Under the pieces are notes generated by a model. That model worked only from the letters and a program-made list of their open reading frames with translations, was not told the DNA's origin and searched no databases. Below, piece by piece: positions 1-7,244 of a DNA stretch of 9,149 bases. How positions within the stretch are numbered: position 1 is the stretch's first letter; every line of letters starts with the position of its first letter. The position numbers and the translations under genes are program-made. This DNA is from CAZDML01 sp964506645 (GTDB taxonomy: Bacteria; Elusimicrobiota; Elusimicrobia; 2-01-FULL-59-12): NCBI GenBank assembly GCA_964506645.1, contig CAZDML010000088.1:1-9149 (forward strand), in the 5' to 3' direction.

Positions 1-321
1 CTTGCGCGCAGAGATGTACGCGAAGGGGCGGAGGTGCTGGTGAATTTAACCAACGATGGATGGTATATGCGAACCGCTGCACCGTATCAGCATCTTCATC
101 CCAACATCTTTCGTGCCATTGAAAACGACCGTTGGCTTCTGCGAGCCGACAATACCGGTGTTTCCGCAATTATCGATCCTCGCGGACATGTCAAAGCCGC
201 CTCGGACATCTTTGAGCAGACCGTCATTCGTGGAACATACTATCCCAGGAATACACGCACTCTCTATAGCCGTTGGGGAGATCTCTTTATTGTCCTTTGT
301 CTGGGTTTGTGTTTTTTATGA
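1..321 (+). CDS. lnt: Apolipoprotein N-acyltransferase, C-terminal part (5' end outside window)
   Basis: The reading frame is open from base 1 and ends at TGA 319-321, giving the last 106 residues. Lnt transfers an acyl chain from phospholipid to the N-terminal cysteine of diacylated lipoproteins at the outer face of the inner membrane. The visible part is the end of the nitrilase-like (CN hydrolase) domain. It has the family motif GAEVLVNLTNDGWY, then APYQHL, RAIEN and RADNTGVSAIIDP, followed by a final hydrophobic stretch (LFIVLCLGLCFL) that fits the usual C-terminal membrane helix. In the family the catalytic cysteine lies a short way upstream of the LVNxTND motif, so it should sit just before base 1 and cannot be checked here. 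The stop overlaps the ATG of the next gene (ATGA), which suggests co-translation with the glycosyltransferase. The family call is secure; activity is inferred. Confidence 0.93.
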   Translation, partial: LARRDVREGAEVLVNLTNDGWYMRTAAPYQHLHPNIFRAIENDRWLLRADNTGVSAIIDPRGHVKAASDIFEQTVIRGTYYPRNTRTLYSRWGDLFIVLCLGLCFL

Positions 322-1856
322 AACAGGCTCGTATTTCTATCGTCCTTGCGCTCTTGAGCCTCCTCTTAATCGCACTTCGTTTACACACCTATCACGAGCC
401 GTTGGAACGCGACATTACGACGTACGCGGTGATTGCTCATGAAATGACGGAGGGCCGCGCACTCTATACAGATCTCTGGGATCATAAGCCGCCTCTGATT
501 CACCTCACATTTCTACTTGGAGAAAAACTTGCTCCCTATGGGGCGCCCTCTGTTTTCGCTGTCAACATAGTCACCTCCATCTTCCTTCTCTTCGGCCTGT
601 ACGCTGCGGGCTCTCTCTTAGGCGGACCTGCGTGGGGAGGAGTCACATCTGCAACCGTGTGGACGCTCATTTCTGGAGATCTTTATCTCCAGGGGAACCA
701 GCCAAACACCGAACTTTTTATGAACCTCTTTCTTGTTTGGGGGTTTGTTCTAGTGATTCAGTCGCTTCGAAATGAAGGGGTATTTCGGTATTCCCAGGCT
801 GCAGGCATTTGCTTTGCAGCGGCAACGCTCTACAAGCAAGTGGCCCTTCTTCCCATCGCTGCGATCCTCGTGACGTATGGGGGAATCGCATTCAAATCAT
901 CACAGCGAAAAGCTGTGCTGACCCGCGCGCTTCTTCTTATCACACTGATTGGCCTGGGAGCATGGTTTTTCGTAGCGGGGTATTTTTATTTTCAGCATCG
1001 CTTTCATGATTTTTACAACGCTGTTTTTCGATTTAATTTTTTCTATATCAGCGAGCCCTCCACCTTGGCCCCTGCGCCCCCCCTGGTTGCACGCATCGCG
1101 AAAACAGCACAGTCCCTCTGCATGGGTTTCCATGGACTTTTAATGCCATTGATTCTCATCTCTACGATTGGGGGTGTTTTTATAAAAAAGGAAAGCAAAC
1201 ATCGCTCTCTTTGGGCTCTGTTATGCGCTTACTTTATTGGCGCTTTTCTGGCCGTCGGAGCATCCAGCTATTTCTTTCCGCACTACTTTCAGCTCGTATT
1301 ACCGCCTTTATGTATCGCTGCGGCGTGGACGCTCGCAACTCTTCACGAGCAAGGGCACCGGTATACAGTGAGGGCCGTTACAGTTTGTCTGGGAATGATC
1401 CTTCTTGCGTATGAAACCCCTCGCTATTTCTGGCCCGCAGAACAGTGGTCACAAATAAAATACGAAGATCGCTTTACATCCGTGTCACGTATGGGGGAGA
1501 CGATCAACCGCATTCTTCAACCTGACGAGACGTTTTATAACTGGGGAAACGACTCAGGACTCTATTTCTACAGCAAGCGGCACCCCCCGACAGGTGTCTT
1601 TTATTATCATCCACTTGTGAAAGGTCCACTGCAATCACCTCTGTCACAGAAGACACTGGGAGACTTGGAACGCACGCAACCCGAATTGGTTGTCATTTCG
1701 AAATACATGATGCAACCCGATTCTGGGAAAAGCCCTATTGTTCCATGGATTTTAAAGCACTACCTTCCATGGCCAGAAAACGAGGACCAGGGAAACTACT
1801 GGCTCTGGATTCGCAAACAAGGCCGGATGTATAAGAACATCCATACCCCCCGATGA
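318..1856 (+). CDS. GT39/ArnT-like polytopic membrane glycosyltransferase
   Basis: This 512-residue, very hydrophobic protein looks like a GT-C fold enzyme of the dolichyl-phosphate-mannose/ArnT superfamily. These enzymes take a sugar from a polyprenyl-phosphate donor and transfer it on the periplasmic side. One N-terminal helix (about residues 5-22) is followed by a loop with ERD (30-32), TTYAVIAHEM and the characteristic WDHKPP (54-59). The acidic residues of that first loop, here Glu30/Asp32, are the expected catalytic site. About eight further membrane segments follow up to roughly residue 370, then a soluble C-terminal domain of about 140 residues. I chose the ATG at 318 over the in-frame ATG at 273 because 318 overlaps the lnt stop as ATGA, and the longer form would overlap the end of lnt. 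Its own stop overlaps the GT2 start in the same way. Acceptor and sugar cannot be read from the sequence; lipid A, a glycan or protein are all possible. Confidence 0.82.
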   Translation: MKQARISIVLALLSLLLIALRLHTYHEPLERDITTYAVIAHEMTEGRALYTDLWDHKPPLIHLTFLLGEKLAPYGAPSVFAVNIVTSIFLLFGLYAAGSLLGGPAWGGVTSATVWTLISGDLYLQGNQPNTELFMNLFLVWGFVLVIQSLRNEGVFRYSQAAGICFAAATLYKQVALLPIAAILVTYGGIAFKSSQRKAVLTRALLLITLIGLGAWFFVAGYFYFQHRFHDFYNAVFRFNFFYISEPSTLAPAPPLVARIAKTAQSLCMGFHGLLMPLILISTIGGVFIKKESKHRSLWALLCAYFIGAFLAVGASSYFFPHYFQLVLPPLCIAAAWTLATLHEQGHRYTVRAVTVCLGMILLAYETPRYFWPAEQWSQIKYEDRFTSVSRMGETINRILQPDETFYNWGNDSGLYFYSKRHPPTGVFYYHPLVKGPLQSPLSQKTLGDLERTQPELVVISKYMMQPDSGKSPIVPWILKHYLPWPENEDQGNYWLWIRKQGRMYKNIHTPR

Positions 1857-2575
1857 AAACATCTGCGGACACTATCGTATTGAGCGTTATTACACCCGCC
1901 TATAACGAAGCCGAGGGTATCGATCAAGCGATCGAGCACATCCAGACCGCTATTCTCGATCAGATTTCGCACTCTGAACTTATCGTTATTAGTGATGGCA
2001 GCACAGATCAGACCTTTGAAAAGATCCAACAGTGGTCGCAGAAGGATTCACGTATTCGAGCCGTGAATGCGCCCCATCGCGGACATGGCCCCACTGTCAT
2101 CACAGGCCTCGAAGTCGCTCATGGAGACTATGTCTTTCTTATCGACTGTGATGAGCAGATTCCGCTTGCCGCATTTCAACCGCTATGGGTTGCCGCACAA
2201 ACACAGGGAGCTGCCATGGGTGTTCGTGAGCAGCGCGTTTGCGATCCCTGGTTTCGTCGTATCTTGACCAAGGGGTTGAGACGTTTCATTCATCTTTCTT
2301 TCGGCGTTCATTTGGAGGATCCTAATATTGCTTTTAAAGTATTCCGTCGTTCCATCTGGTTGGAGGCAAAATCTTCCATCTCACCGAATACGCTGACCCC
2401 GTCCCTGTTTCTTGCCATATTTATTGCCAAGCAACGATATGCCTGTGCATACCTCAAAGTTCCTTATCAAGCCAGGTCCTACGGCACATCCATTCTGCGC
2501 CCATGGAGGCTTTTATGTTTTTGCTACGAGGCCTTCTTTCAACTCCTCACTTTCAGACGATCTTTCTATCGATAA
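1853..2575 (+). CDS. GT2-family glycosyltransferase, DPM1-like
   Basis: This 240-residue cytosolic or membrane-associated GT-A fold enzyme carries the family landmarks in order: TPAYNEAEGI (14-23), the nucleotide-binding strand ending in SDGSTDQT (47-54), GHGPTVITGLEVAHGDY (77-93) and the metal-binding DxD as Asp98-Cys-Asp100. Further on come EDPNIAFKVFRR, an acceptor-side motif of dolichyl-phosphate-mannose/glucose synthase relatives, and an RSYGTS motif near the C-terminus. There is no C-terminal pair of membrane helices, unlike GtrB-type enzymes. The likely reaction is transfer of a sugar from a nucleotide donor to a polyprenyl phosphate, which would supply the adjacent GT39-type enzyme; this is inferred from family and context. 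Its ATG overlaps the upstream stop (ATGA) and no ribosome-binding site is evident, consistent with translational coupling. The stop is TAA. The exact sugar is unknown. Confidence 0.85.
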   Translation: MKTSADTIVLSVITPAYNEAEGIDQAIEHIQTAILDQISHSELIVISDGSTDQTFEKIQQWSQKDSRIRAVNAPHRGHGPTVITGLEVAHGDYVFLIDCDEQIPLAAFQPLWVAAQTQGAAMGVREQRVCDPWFRRILTKGLRRFIHLSFGVHLEDPNIAFKVFRRSIWLEAKSSISPNTLTPSLFLAIFIAKQRYACAYLKVPYQARSYGTSILRPWRLLCFCYEAFFQLLTFRRSFYR

Positions 2576-2598
2576 ACAGCATAATGTATGATCTCTTT

Positions 2599-3712
2599 AT
2601 GTCGAAATCCGAACTTCTCCAATCGTTAACGCAGCTCACCGAACGCCTGGGTAAAGTCAGGGGGTATCTTTGACGTTGACCGAAAGCGGTCACGCATCAA
2701 AGAGCTAGAGACACTCACTGCCGAATCGTCCTTCTGGGATATCCCACAAAAAGCCCAAGAAACCCTCAAAGAGCTCAATCGACTTAAAGAAGATCTCAAA
2801 ACCTTCACATCACTCGATCAATCTACGCAAGACCTGCGCGACTTGGCTGCCATGGCCGAGGACAATGACACGGCCATTTTGCTCGATCTAGAAAAGCATG
2901 CAACGTCCGTAGCGACCTCGCTCAAAGAAGTGGAACGGCAAGCCAAGTTTTCTGAAGCTTACGACCGTGCCGATGCGTTACTCACTGTCCATGCCGGTGC
3001 GGGGGGAACGGAATCCTGCGATTGGGCTGAAATGCTCACCCGCATGTACGAGCGCTATGCGCAGAGTAAAAATTTTAAAACTGAAATTGCAGACATTCAG
3101 CAGGGTGATCAGGCCGGCATAAAATCCATCACTTTTTTTGTGCGCGGCCCGTTTGCCTACGGGCTGCTAAAAGGAGAAGCCGGGGTCCATCGCCTTGTCC
3201 GCATTTCACCGTTTGACGCGAATAAGCGCCGTCATACGAGCTTTGCCTCCTGTGACGTCCTTCCCGAAATTGATGAGGAAATTCAAATCGACATTCAGGA
3301 CAAAGACCTCCGAATTGACACCTACCGCTCCAGCGGGGCAGGAGGTCAACACATTAATAAAACGGAGAGCGCGATCCGAATCACACACCTACCCACGGGC
3401 ATCGTCGTCGCCTGTCAGACGCAGCGTTCACAGCAAAAAAATCGAGAGCAGGCCTTTAAAATTTTGCGTATTCGGCTCTATGAACTTGAAATGGAAAAGA
3501 AACGCCAAGCGACCGAAAAGAGGTATGACGAAAAAGGCGACATTGCCTGGGGCAATCAGATTCGGTCCTATGTCTTCATGCCCTACCAGATGGTCAAAGA
3601 TACGCGCACCGGGCACGAAACAAGCCAGATCGATAAGGTCATGGACGGCGACTTGGATGGTTTTATTGATGCTTACCTCGAACATCTGGCACTCAAGAAG
3701 GTGACAAAATAA
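2599..3712 (+). CDS. prfB: Peptide chain release factor 2, with programmed +1 frameshift
   Basis: RF2 recognises UGA and UAA stop codons and triggers peptide release on the ribosome. Bases 2599-2670 encode 24 residues (MSKSELLQ...VRGYL), then an in-frame TGA at 2671-2673. Skipping one base continues from GAC at 2672 (DVDRKRSRIKEL...) to TAA at 3710-3712, a product of about 370 residues against 365 in E. coli. Across the junction VRGYL|DVDRK matches E. coli LRGYL|DYDAK. The product has the N-terminal helical domain, the stop-codon-reading tripeptide SPF at about residues 203-205 and the catalytic GGQ at about 248-250 (bases 3341-3349). The residue corresponding to E. coli K-12 Thr246 is Ser. 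An in-frame ATG at 2584 would add five residues; I prefer 2599 because it puts the stop at codon 25, close to codon 26 in E. coli. No clear Shine-Dalgarno precedes either. Three genes in the window end in TGA, so RF2 is needed here. Confidence 0.97.
2659..2674 (+). promoter_or_regulatory. Programmed +1 ribosomal frameshift site of prfB
   Basis: The site reads AGGGGG (2659-2664, internal Shine-Dalgarno-like), TAT spacer, slippery CTT (2668-2670), TGA (2671-2673) and C (2674). This is the canonical arrangement: the Shine-Dalgarno-like element lies three bases before CTT, and the UGA is followed by C, a poor termination context. When RF2 is scarce the ribosome slips from CUU to UUU and reads on; when RF2 is plentiful it terminates. 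The gene therefore regulates itself. The match to the well-studied E. coli site is direct; that it works here is inferred from the conserved product on both sides. Confidence 0.96.
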
Positions 3713-3713
3713 C

Positions 3714-4103
3714 ATGGGCTCTTGGCAGAAAGACCAATCAAAATTAAGGCATCGGTATCTATGGGGACAGACACGCGGAGAAAAAGACGCTACGCTACGC
3801 GATTTTATGGAACGCGTGAAGGCCTATCCAGCTCTTGCCAAGCTGCGTCCGGAGAAAATAGGCTCTGAAATCCAATGCTGGCGCCAAATTCCGGATGGCA
3901 AAGGCAAACTTTACTGGAGCTCCTGCGTACGTTTTATCGACGATGGATGGGGGTATTGGACGATTATGGGCCGTTCGGATGAGGGCCGTTGGCGAAATTC
4001 TCATATCGAAGGCCTGCCGCTCTCCAAAGCACTGGCGGCAGGGGAAGAATATTACCTGGATAAGTTGGCTCCTCCGTCGATTGACAGCGCAAATCGCGAC
4101 TGA
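3714..4103 (+). CDS. Conserved-looking hypothetical protein, 129 residues, tryptophan-rich
   Basis: I do not recognise this protein. It starts one base after the prfB stop, with a weak AAGGTG (3698-3703) ten bases upstream, and ends at TGA 4101-4103. It has no signal peptide or membrane segment, so it should be cytosolic. The N-terminal third is basic and probably helical (DATLRDFMERVKAYPALAKL). The middle (about residues 49-95) looks like beta strands rich in aromatic residues, including WSSCVRFIDDGWGYWTIMG. Seven of 129 residues are Trp (4, 17, 56, 68, 79, 82, 93) and there are two Cys (55, 71). Tight packing behind prfB, ordinary codon use like its neighbours and an intact frame argue that it is a real gene. 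The position suggests co-transcription with prfB but gives no function. Its last codons overlap a predicted promoter for the next gene. Confidence 0.75.
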   Translation: MGSWQKDQSKLRHRYLWGQTRGEKDATLRDFMERVKAYPALAKLRPEKIGSEIQCWRQIPDGKGKLYWSSCVRFIDDGWGYWTIMGRSDEGRWRNSHIEGLPLSKALAAGEEYYLDKLAPPSIDSANRD

Positions 4104-4109
4104 TAAGAT
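4081..4109 (+). promoter_or_regulatory. Predicted sigma70-type promoter for the response regulator-lysS-lol genes
   Basis: A perfect -35 hexamer TTGACA (4081-4086) is followed, after exactly 17 bases, by a -10-like TAAGAT (4104-4109, four of six matches). Transcription would begin near 4115-4118, giving a leader of about 20 bases that carries the AGGAGAG ribosome-binding site. The promoter lies over the last codons and stop of the 129-residue gene. It would let the response regulator, lysS and perhaps the lol genes be expressed independently of prfB. This is a sequence-pattern prediction. Confidence 0.5.
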
Positions 4110-4123
4110 GATTTCTCAATTTT

Positions 4124-4130
4124 AGGAGAG
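4124..4130 (+). promoter_or_regulatory. Strong ribosome-binding site for the response regulator
   Basis: AGGAGAG lies four bases before the ATG at 4135. It is the best Shine-Dalgarno match in the window and fixes that start codon. Most neighbouring genes lack a clear site and start by overlap with the gene before. Confidence 0.8.
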
Positions 4131-4134
4131 ATTA

Positions 4135-4503
4135 ATGGCCCGTGTTTTAGTAGTAGATGACGAAAGAGACGTGGTAGAACTGGTCAAGTTCCTGCTGGAA
4201 CGGGATGGGCACCAGGTCTTAGAGGCATTTAATGGTCGAGAAGGCTTAGAACGTGCCAACAATGAGCATCCCGATCTGATTATTTTAGACATCATGATGC
4301 CCGAAATGGACGGATACACTGTAAATGCCCGGTTGAATGAAAACGAAGCGACTCGCCGTATCCCTGTGATTATTTTGACTGCCAAAGGCCAGATGAGAGA
4401 CGTCTTTGAAATGGCGTCCAACGTCGCCTTCTACATGGAAAAACCCTTCGATCCCAAGCACCTCCGCGAAAAAATCCAGGACGTTCTGGCCAAGAAAAAA
4501 TAA
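4135..4503 (+). CDS. Single-domain (CheY-like) response regulator
   Basis: The 122-residue protein is a receiver domain and nothing else, so it has no DNA-binding or enzymatic output domain. The receiver residues are all present: acidic pair Asp8/Asp9, phospho-acceptor Asp52 (in LIILDIMMPEMDGY), Thr82 (VIILTAKGQ) and Lys103 (MEKPFDP). It should be phosphorylated on Asp52 and act by protein-protein contact. The segment between Thr82 and Lys103 (GQMRDVFEMASNVAFY) replaces the common gly-ala-asp-x-tyr pattern and is probably the surface used for partner recognition. No histidine kinase lies in the window, so the signal is unknown. It has its own strong ribosome-binding site and a predicted promoter, and its TAA overlaps the lysS ATG by one base (TAATG). 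Family certain, role unknown. Confidence 0.93.
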   Translation: MARVLVVDDERDVVELVKFLLERDGHQVLEAFNGREGLERANNEHPDLIILDIMMPEMDGYTVNARLNENEATRRIPVIILTAKGQMRDVFEMASNVAFYMEKPFDPKHLREKIQDVLAKKK

Positions 4504-6024
4504 TGTCCGAAGCCAATACGCCGTCCACACCCATTGAGCAACTGATTGCCCAGCGTCACGAGACGTTGAAACGTCTGTCGGACAAACAGATCAATCCTTA
4601 TCCATATCACTTTGAACGCTCGCACACGTTTAAGGCCGTCCATACACAGTTTGATTCTCTGCCCGATGGCCAGGAATCAACCGATACAGTCAAAACAGCG
4701 GGCCGCATGATGACCATGCGTGACATGGGAAAAAGCTGTTTTGCCCACCTTTCGGATGGACCCGACAAACTTCAGATTTATGTGAAGAAAGATGCGGTCG
4801 GGGAAGACCTCTACAAACTCTTTCAAAAAGACATCGACCTGGGAGACTTTGTGGGTGTGGAAGGTCATATGTTCCGAACCCGGACCAAAGAATTGACGCT
4901 CAAAGTTTCCAAAATAACCCTATTGGCCAAGTCGCTTCGACCCCTGCCTGAAAAGTGGCATGGCTTAAAAGATGTGGAAACACGATATCGTCAGCGCGAG
5001 CTCGATCTCCTAAGCAATCCTGAAATCCAGCAGCTTTTTCGCCAGCGCAGTCAGATGATTCTCTCACTGCGTCAGACGTTGACCCGTGAGGGCTTTCTAG
5101 AAGTAGAAACACCCCTCCTCCAGGCACAGGCCGGAGGCGCAGCAGCTCGTCCGTTTAAAACCTTTCACAATGCACTTCAAAATGAGCTTTTTATGCGCAT
5201 CGCTCCCGAGCTTTATCTCAAACGTCTGTTGGTCGGAGGGATGGAGCGGGTTTATGAGATCGGACGGGTATTTCGCAATGAAGGGATCGATACCAAACAC
5301 AACCCTGAATTTACAATTCTTGAAGCGTATCAGGCCTATGCCGACTACAACGACATGATGGTACTGGCGGAAAAACTAATCAGCGAAGCCGCCATGGCAT
5401 GCCGCGGCACAACCGATGTCACCATTCACGATAAGCCCCTGTCACTCAAGCCGCCTTTTGCACGCGCCTCCATGGGTGATCTGCTGAAGCAGTACACCGG
5501 TCACGATGTCATGCAGGCGTGGCGCGATGGGAAGCTTCGCGCCCTGGCGGCCGAACTCCATGTGGGCTCTGATGCCGCAACACCTGAACACAAGGTGTTT
5601 GACCGAATTTTTGATGCGAAAGTGAAGCCGCACCTCTGGCAACCAACTTTTATTCTAGACTACCCCATTGAAATCTCTCCTCTGGCCAAAAAGCATCGTT
5701 CAAAACCAGGCCTTGTGGAGCGTTTTGAACTGTATATCGCCGGAGACGAAGTCGCCAATGCGTATTCCGAACTCAATGATCCCGTGGNNNNNNNNNNNNN
5801 NNNNNNNNCTTCGTGAGCGCTTGGAAATTCTTATGGCTCAAAAGAAAAAGGGCGATGAAGAAGCGGAAGTCGCTGATGAAACTTTCCTGCTTGCATTGGA
5901 ACACGGCATGCCGCCTGCGGGAGGACTCGGTATTGGCGTCGATCGCCTCACGATGCTTCTTCTAGGGCAAACCTCCATTCGCGAAGTCATCCTCTTCCCA
6001 CTGCTAAAACCCGAAACCGACTAA
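4503..6024 (+). CDS. lysS: Lysyl-tRNA synthetase, class II (interrupted by an assembly gap)
   Basis: The enzyme charges tRNA-Lys with lysine in the cytosol. An N-terminal OB-fold anticodon-binding domain (about residues 60-150, with TAGRMMTMRDMGK and FAHLSDGPDKLQIY) is followed by the class II catalytic core. Motif 1 lies around EVETPLLQAQAGGAAARPF, motif 2 is FRNEGIDTKHNPEFT starting at residue 257, and motif 3 is GGLGIGVDR at bases 5920-5946. The product would be about 500 residues, against 505 in E. coli. A run of 21 Ns (5788-5808) falls after ANAYSELNDPV. The frame resumes as LRERLEILMAQ in a different phase, so the N count is wrong by one modulo three; I read this as a scaffolding artefact, not a mutation. 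It starts on the TAATG overlap with the response regulator and ends five bases before the Lol permease gene. Confidence 0.95.
5788..5808. other. Assembly gap (21 Ns) inside lysS
   Basis: The bases here are unknown. Upstream the lysS frame ends in Val (GTG 5784-5786) plus one G of the next codon; downstream it resumes at CTT 5809. Restoring the frame needs a gap length of 2 modulo 3, while 21 is 0 modulo 3. Class II LysRS proteins commonly read NDPxDQRERF here. With only two missing bases the sequence would read NDPV-D-LRERL and match that spacing without insertion. The true gap is therefore probably about two bases. Confidence 0.9.
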
Positions 6025-6029
6025 TCCCC

Positions 6030-7244
6030 ATGTCTTTTGAATTCTTCCTGGCCAAACGGTTCCTCTTCGGACAACGGTTTGGCATTTTTCGTTTTGTCGT
6101 GAGCAGCATTGCCATTGGGGGAACCGCTTTAGGTGTTGCCGCTCTCCTTATTACGCTCGCTGTCATGGACGGGTTTCGAACGGACATCCAGGACAAAATC
6201 CTGGGCACACAACCCCAGATCCTTGTGACGAGCCCACTCGCCCAACCCTTATCCCAGAAGAATACTCTCGCACAGCAGTTTGCCGTTCAAAAGGATATTC
6301 AAGCCTTTGCGCCGTTCGTCTATGGCCAAGCGCTCCTGCAATCCGGGTCTTCTGTCACGGGAATCATGATTCGCGGCATTTTGCCATCTCAAGAAAGCCA
6401 AGTGGTTCGACTCTCCACGCTGCTTCAGTCCGGTCAATGGGAGCACCTCGATTCCCACTCTATCATTCTGGGACAAGAGCTCGCGACGTCAGTCTCTGCA
6501 CAACTCGGAGATACCCTGACGCTGGTCGTACCACAATCCCGCACGAACGTGCTGGGGCAAACACCGCGCATGCGGAGCTACAAAGTCGTTGGGATTTTCC
6601 GGTCCGGAATGTATGAGTACGATGCCAACATGGCCTACTTGCATCTGGAAGGCGCGCAGGATCTGTTGAATTTGCCCCAACAAATTACCGGGTACGGGAT
6701 TCACACAAGAGCTCTCGATCAGCTGAGCCGTACGCGCAGCCATTTGCAGGTCGCTTTGGGGATCGAATACTGGGTCCGCACCTGGGAGGATTTAAATAAA
6801 AATCTCTTCTCAGCGATGAAACTGGAGCGGACGGTGATGTTTCTCATTCTGACACTTTTGATTCTTGTATCCAGCTTCATCATTATTTCCAACCTGTTGC
6901 TGCTTACGATAGAGAAAGCTCGTGAGATAGGCATTCTTCAGGCGTTAGGCGCTTCGCCGAAGCAAGTAGGCACCGTTTTTTTCTTGAACGGTTTGCTTCT
7001 GGGGATGACGGGAGTTGCGCTGGGCCTCGGCCTAGGGGTTGGACTGTGTTATCTTTTAAAGCACTATCCGATTATTCGATTGCCAGCAGATGTCTACTAC
7101 ATTGACCGGCTTCCTATTCATCTGACCCTGCAAACCATAGAGACGGTTGCGGTGTGCGCTCTCGTTCTGGTCCTAACATCGATTATTTATCCAGCACGCA
7201 AAGCCAGCCAGATGGATCCGATCGAGGCCATACGTCATGGATAA
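6030..7244 (+). CDS. Lipoprotein-releasing ABC transporter permease, LolC/LolE family
   Basis: This 404-residue inner-membrane protein has the MacB/LolC/LolE layout. One N-terminal membrane helix lies within about residues 20-46, followed by MDGFRTDIQDKILG. A periplasmic domain of about 215 residues comes next, then three more membrane helices (about 268-294, 312-345 and 370-392). The coupling helix between helices two and three is EKAREIGILQALGAS (295-309). YYIDRLP (356-362) before the last helix is typical of LolC/LolE and separates it from MacB or FtsX. The complex extracts mature lipoproteins from the inner membrane and passes them to a periplasmic carrier. Only one permease gene is present, so it probably forms a homodimer with LolD (LolF-like) unless a partner lies elsewhere. 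It starts five bases after lysS, has no obvious ribosome-binding site, and overlaps lolD by eight bases. LolC and LolE cannot be told apart reliably here. Confidence 0.92.
   Translation: MSFEFFLAKRFLFGQRFGIFRFVVSSIAIGGTALGVAALLITLAVMDGFRTDIQDKILGTQPQILVTSPLAQPLSQKNTLAQQFAVQKDIQAFAPFVYGQALLQSGSSVTGIMIRGILPSQESQVVRLSTLLQSGQWEHLDSHSIILGQELATSVSAQLGDTLTLVVPQSRTNVLGQTPRMRSYKVVGIFRSGMYEYDANMAYLHLEGAQDLLNLPQQITGYGIHTRALDQLSRTRSHLQVALGIEYWVRTWEDLNKNLFSAMKLERTVMFLILTLLILVSSFIIISNLLLLTIEKAREIGILQALGASPKQVGTVFFLNGLLLGMTGVALGLGLGVGLCYLLKHYPIIRLPADVYYIDRLPIHLTLQTIETVAVCALVLVLTSIIYPARKASQMDPIEAIRHG

Noticed and set aside
273..317. N-terminal extension of the GT39-type gene from an upstream in-frame ATG
   Set aside because: It would overlap lnt by about 49 bases and add 15 residues of no family likeness; the ATG at 318 forms a clean ATGA overlap with the lnt stop.
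2564..2592. Promoter before prfB with -10-like CATAAT (2580-2585) or TATGAT (2587-2592), possibly giving a leaderless mRNA
   Set aside because: No acceptable -35 hexamer at 16-18 bases; AT-rich -10-like words are common by chance. It cannot be excluded.
2671..2673. In-frame TGA in prfB as a disabling mutation
   Set aside because: It sits in the exact programmed frameshift context (AGGGGG, TAT, CTT, TGA, C), and the downstream frame is fully conserved RF2.
3195..3704. 169-residue open frame inside prfB
   Set aside because: It lies wholly within the conserved RF2 reading frame, has no recognisable domain and is rich in Arg/Ser/Pro as expected of a shadow frame.
4122..4421. Minus-strand open frame opposite the response regulator
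   Set aside because: It is antisense to a complete receiver domain and is Ser/Arg-rich low-complexity; a shadow.
5787..5818. Real frameshift or pseudogenisation of lysS
   Set aside because: The phase change coincides exactly with the Ns, all catalytic motifs are intact on both sides, and a two-base true gap restores the family alignment.
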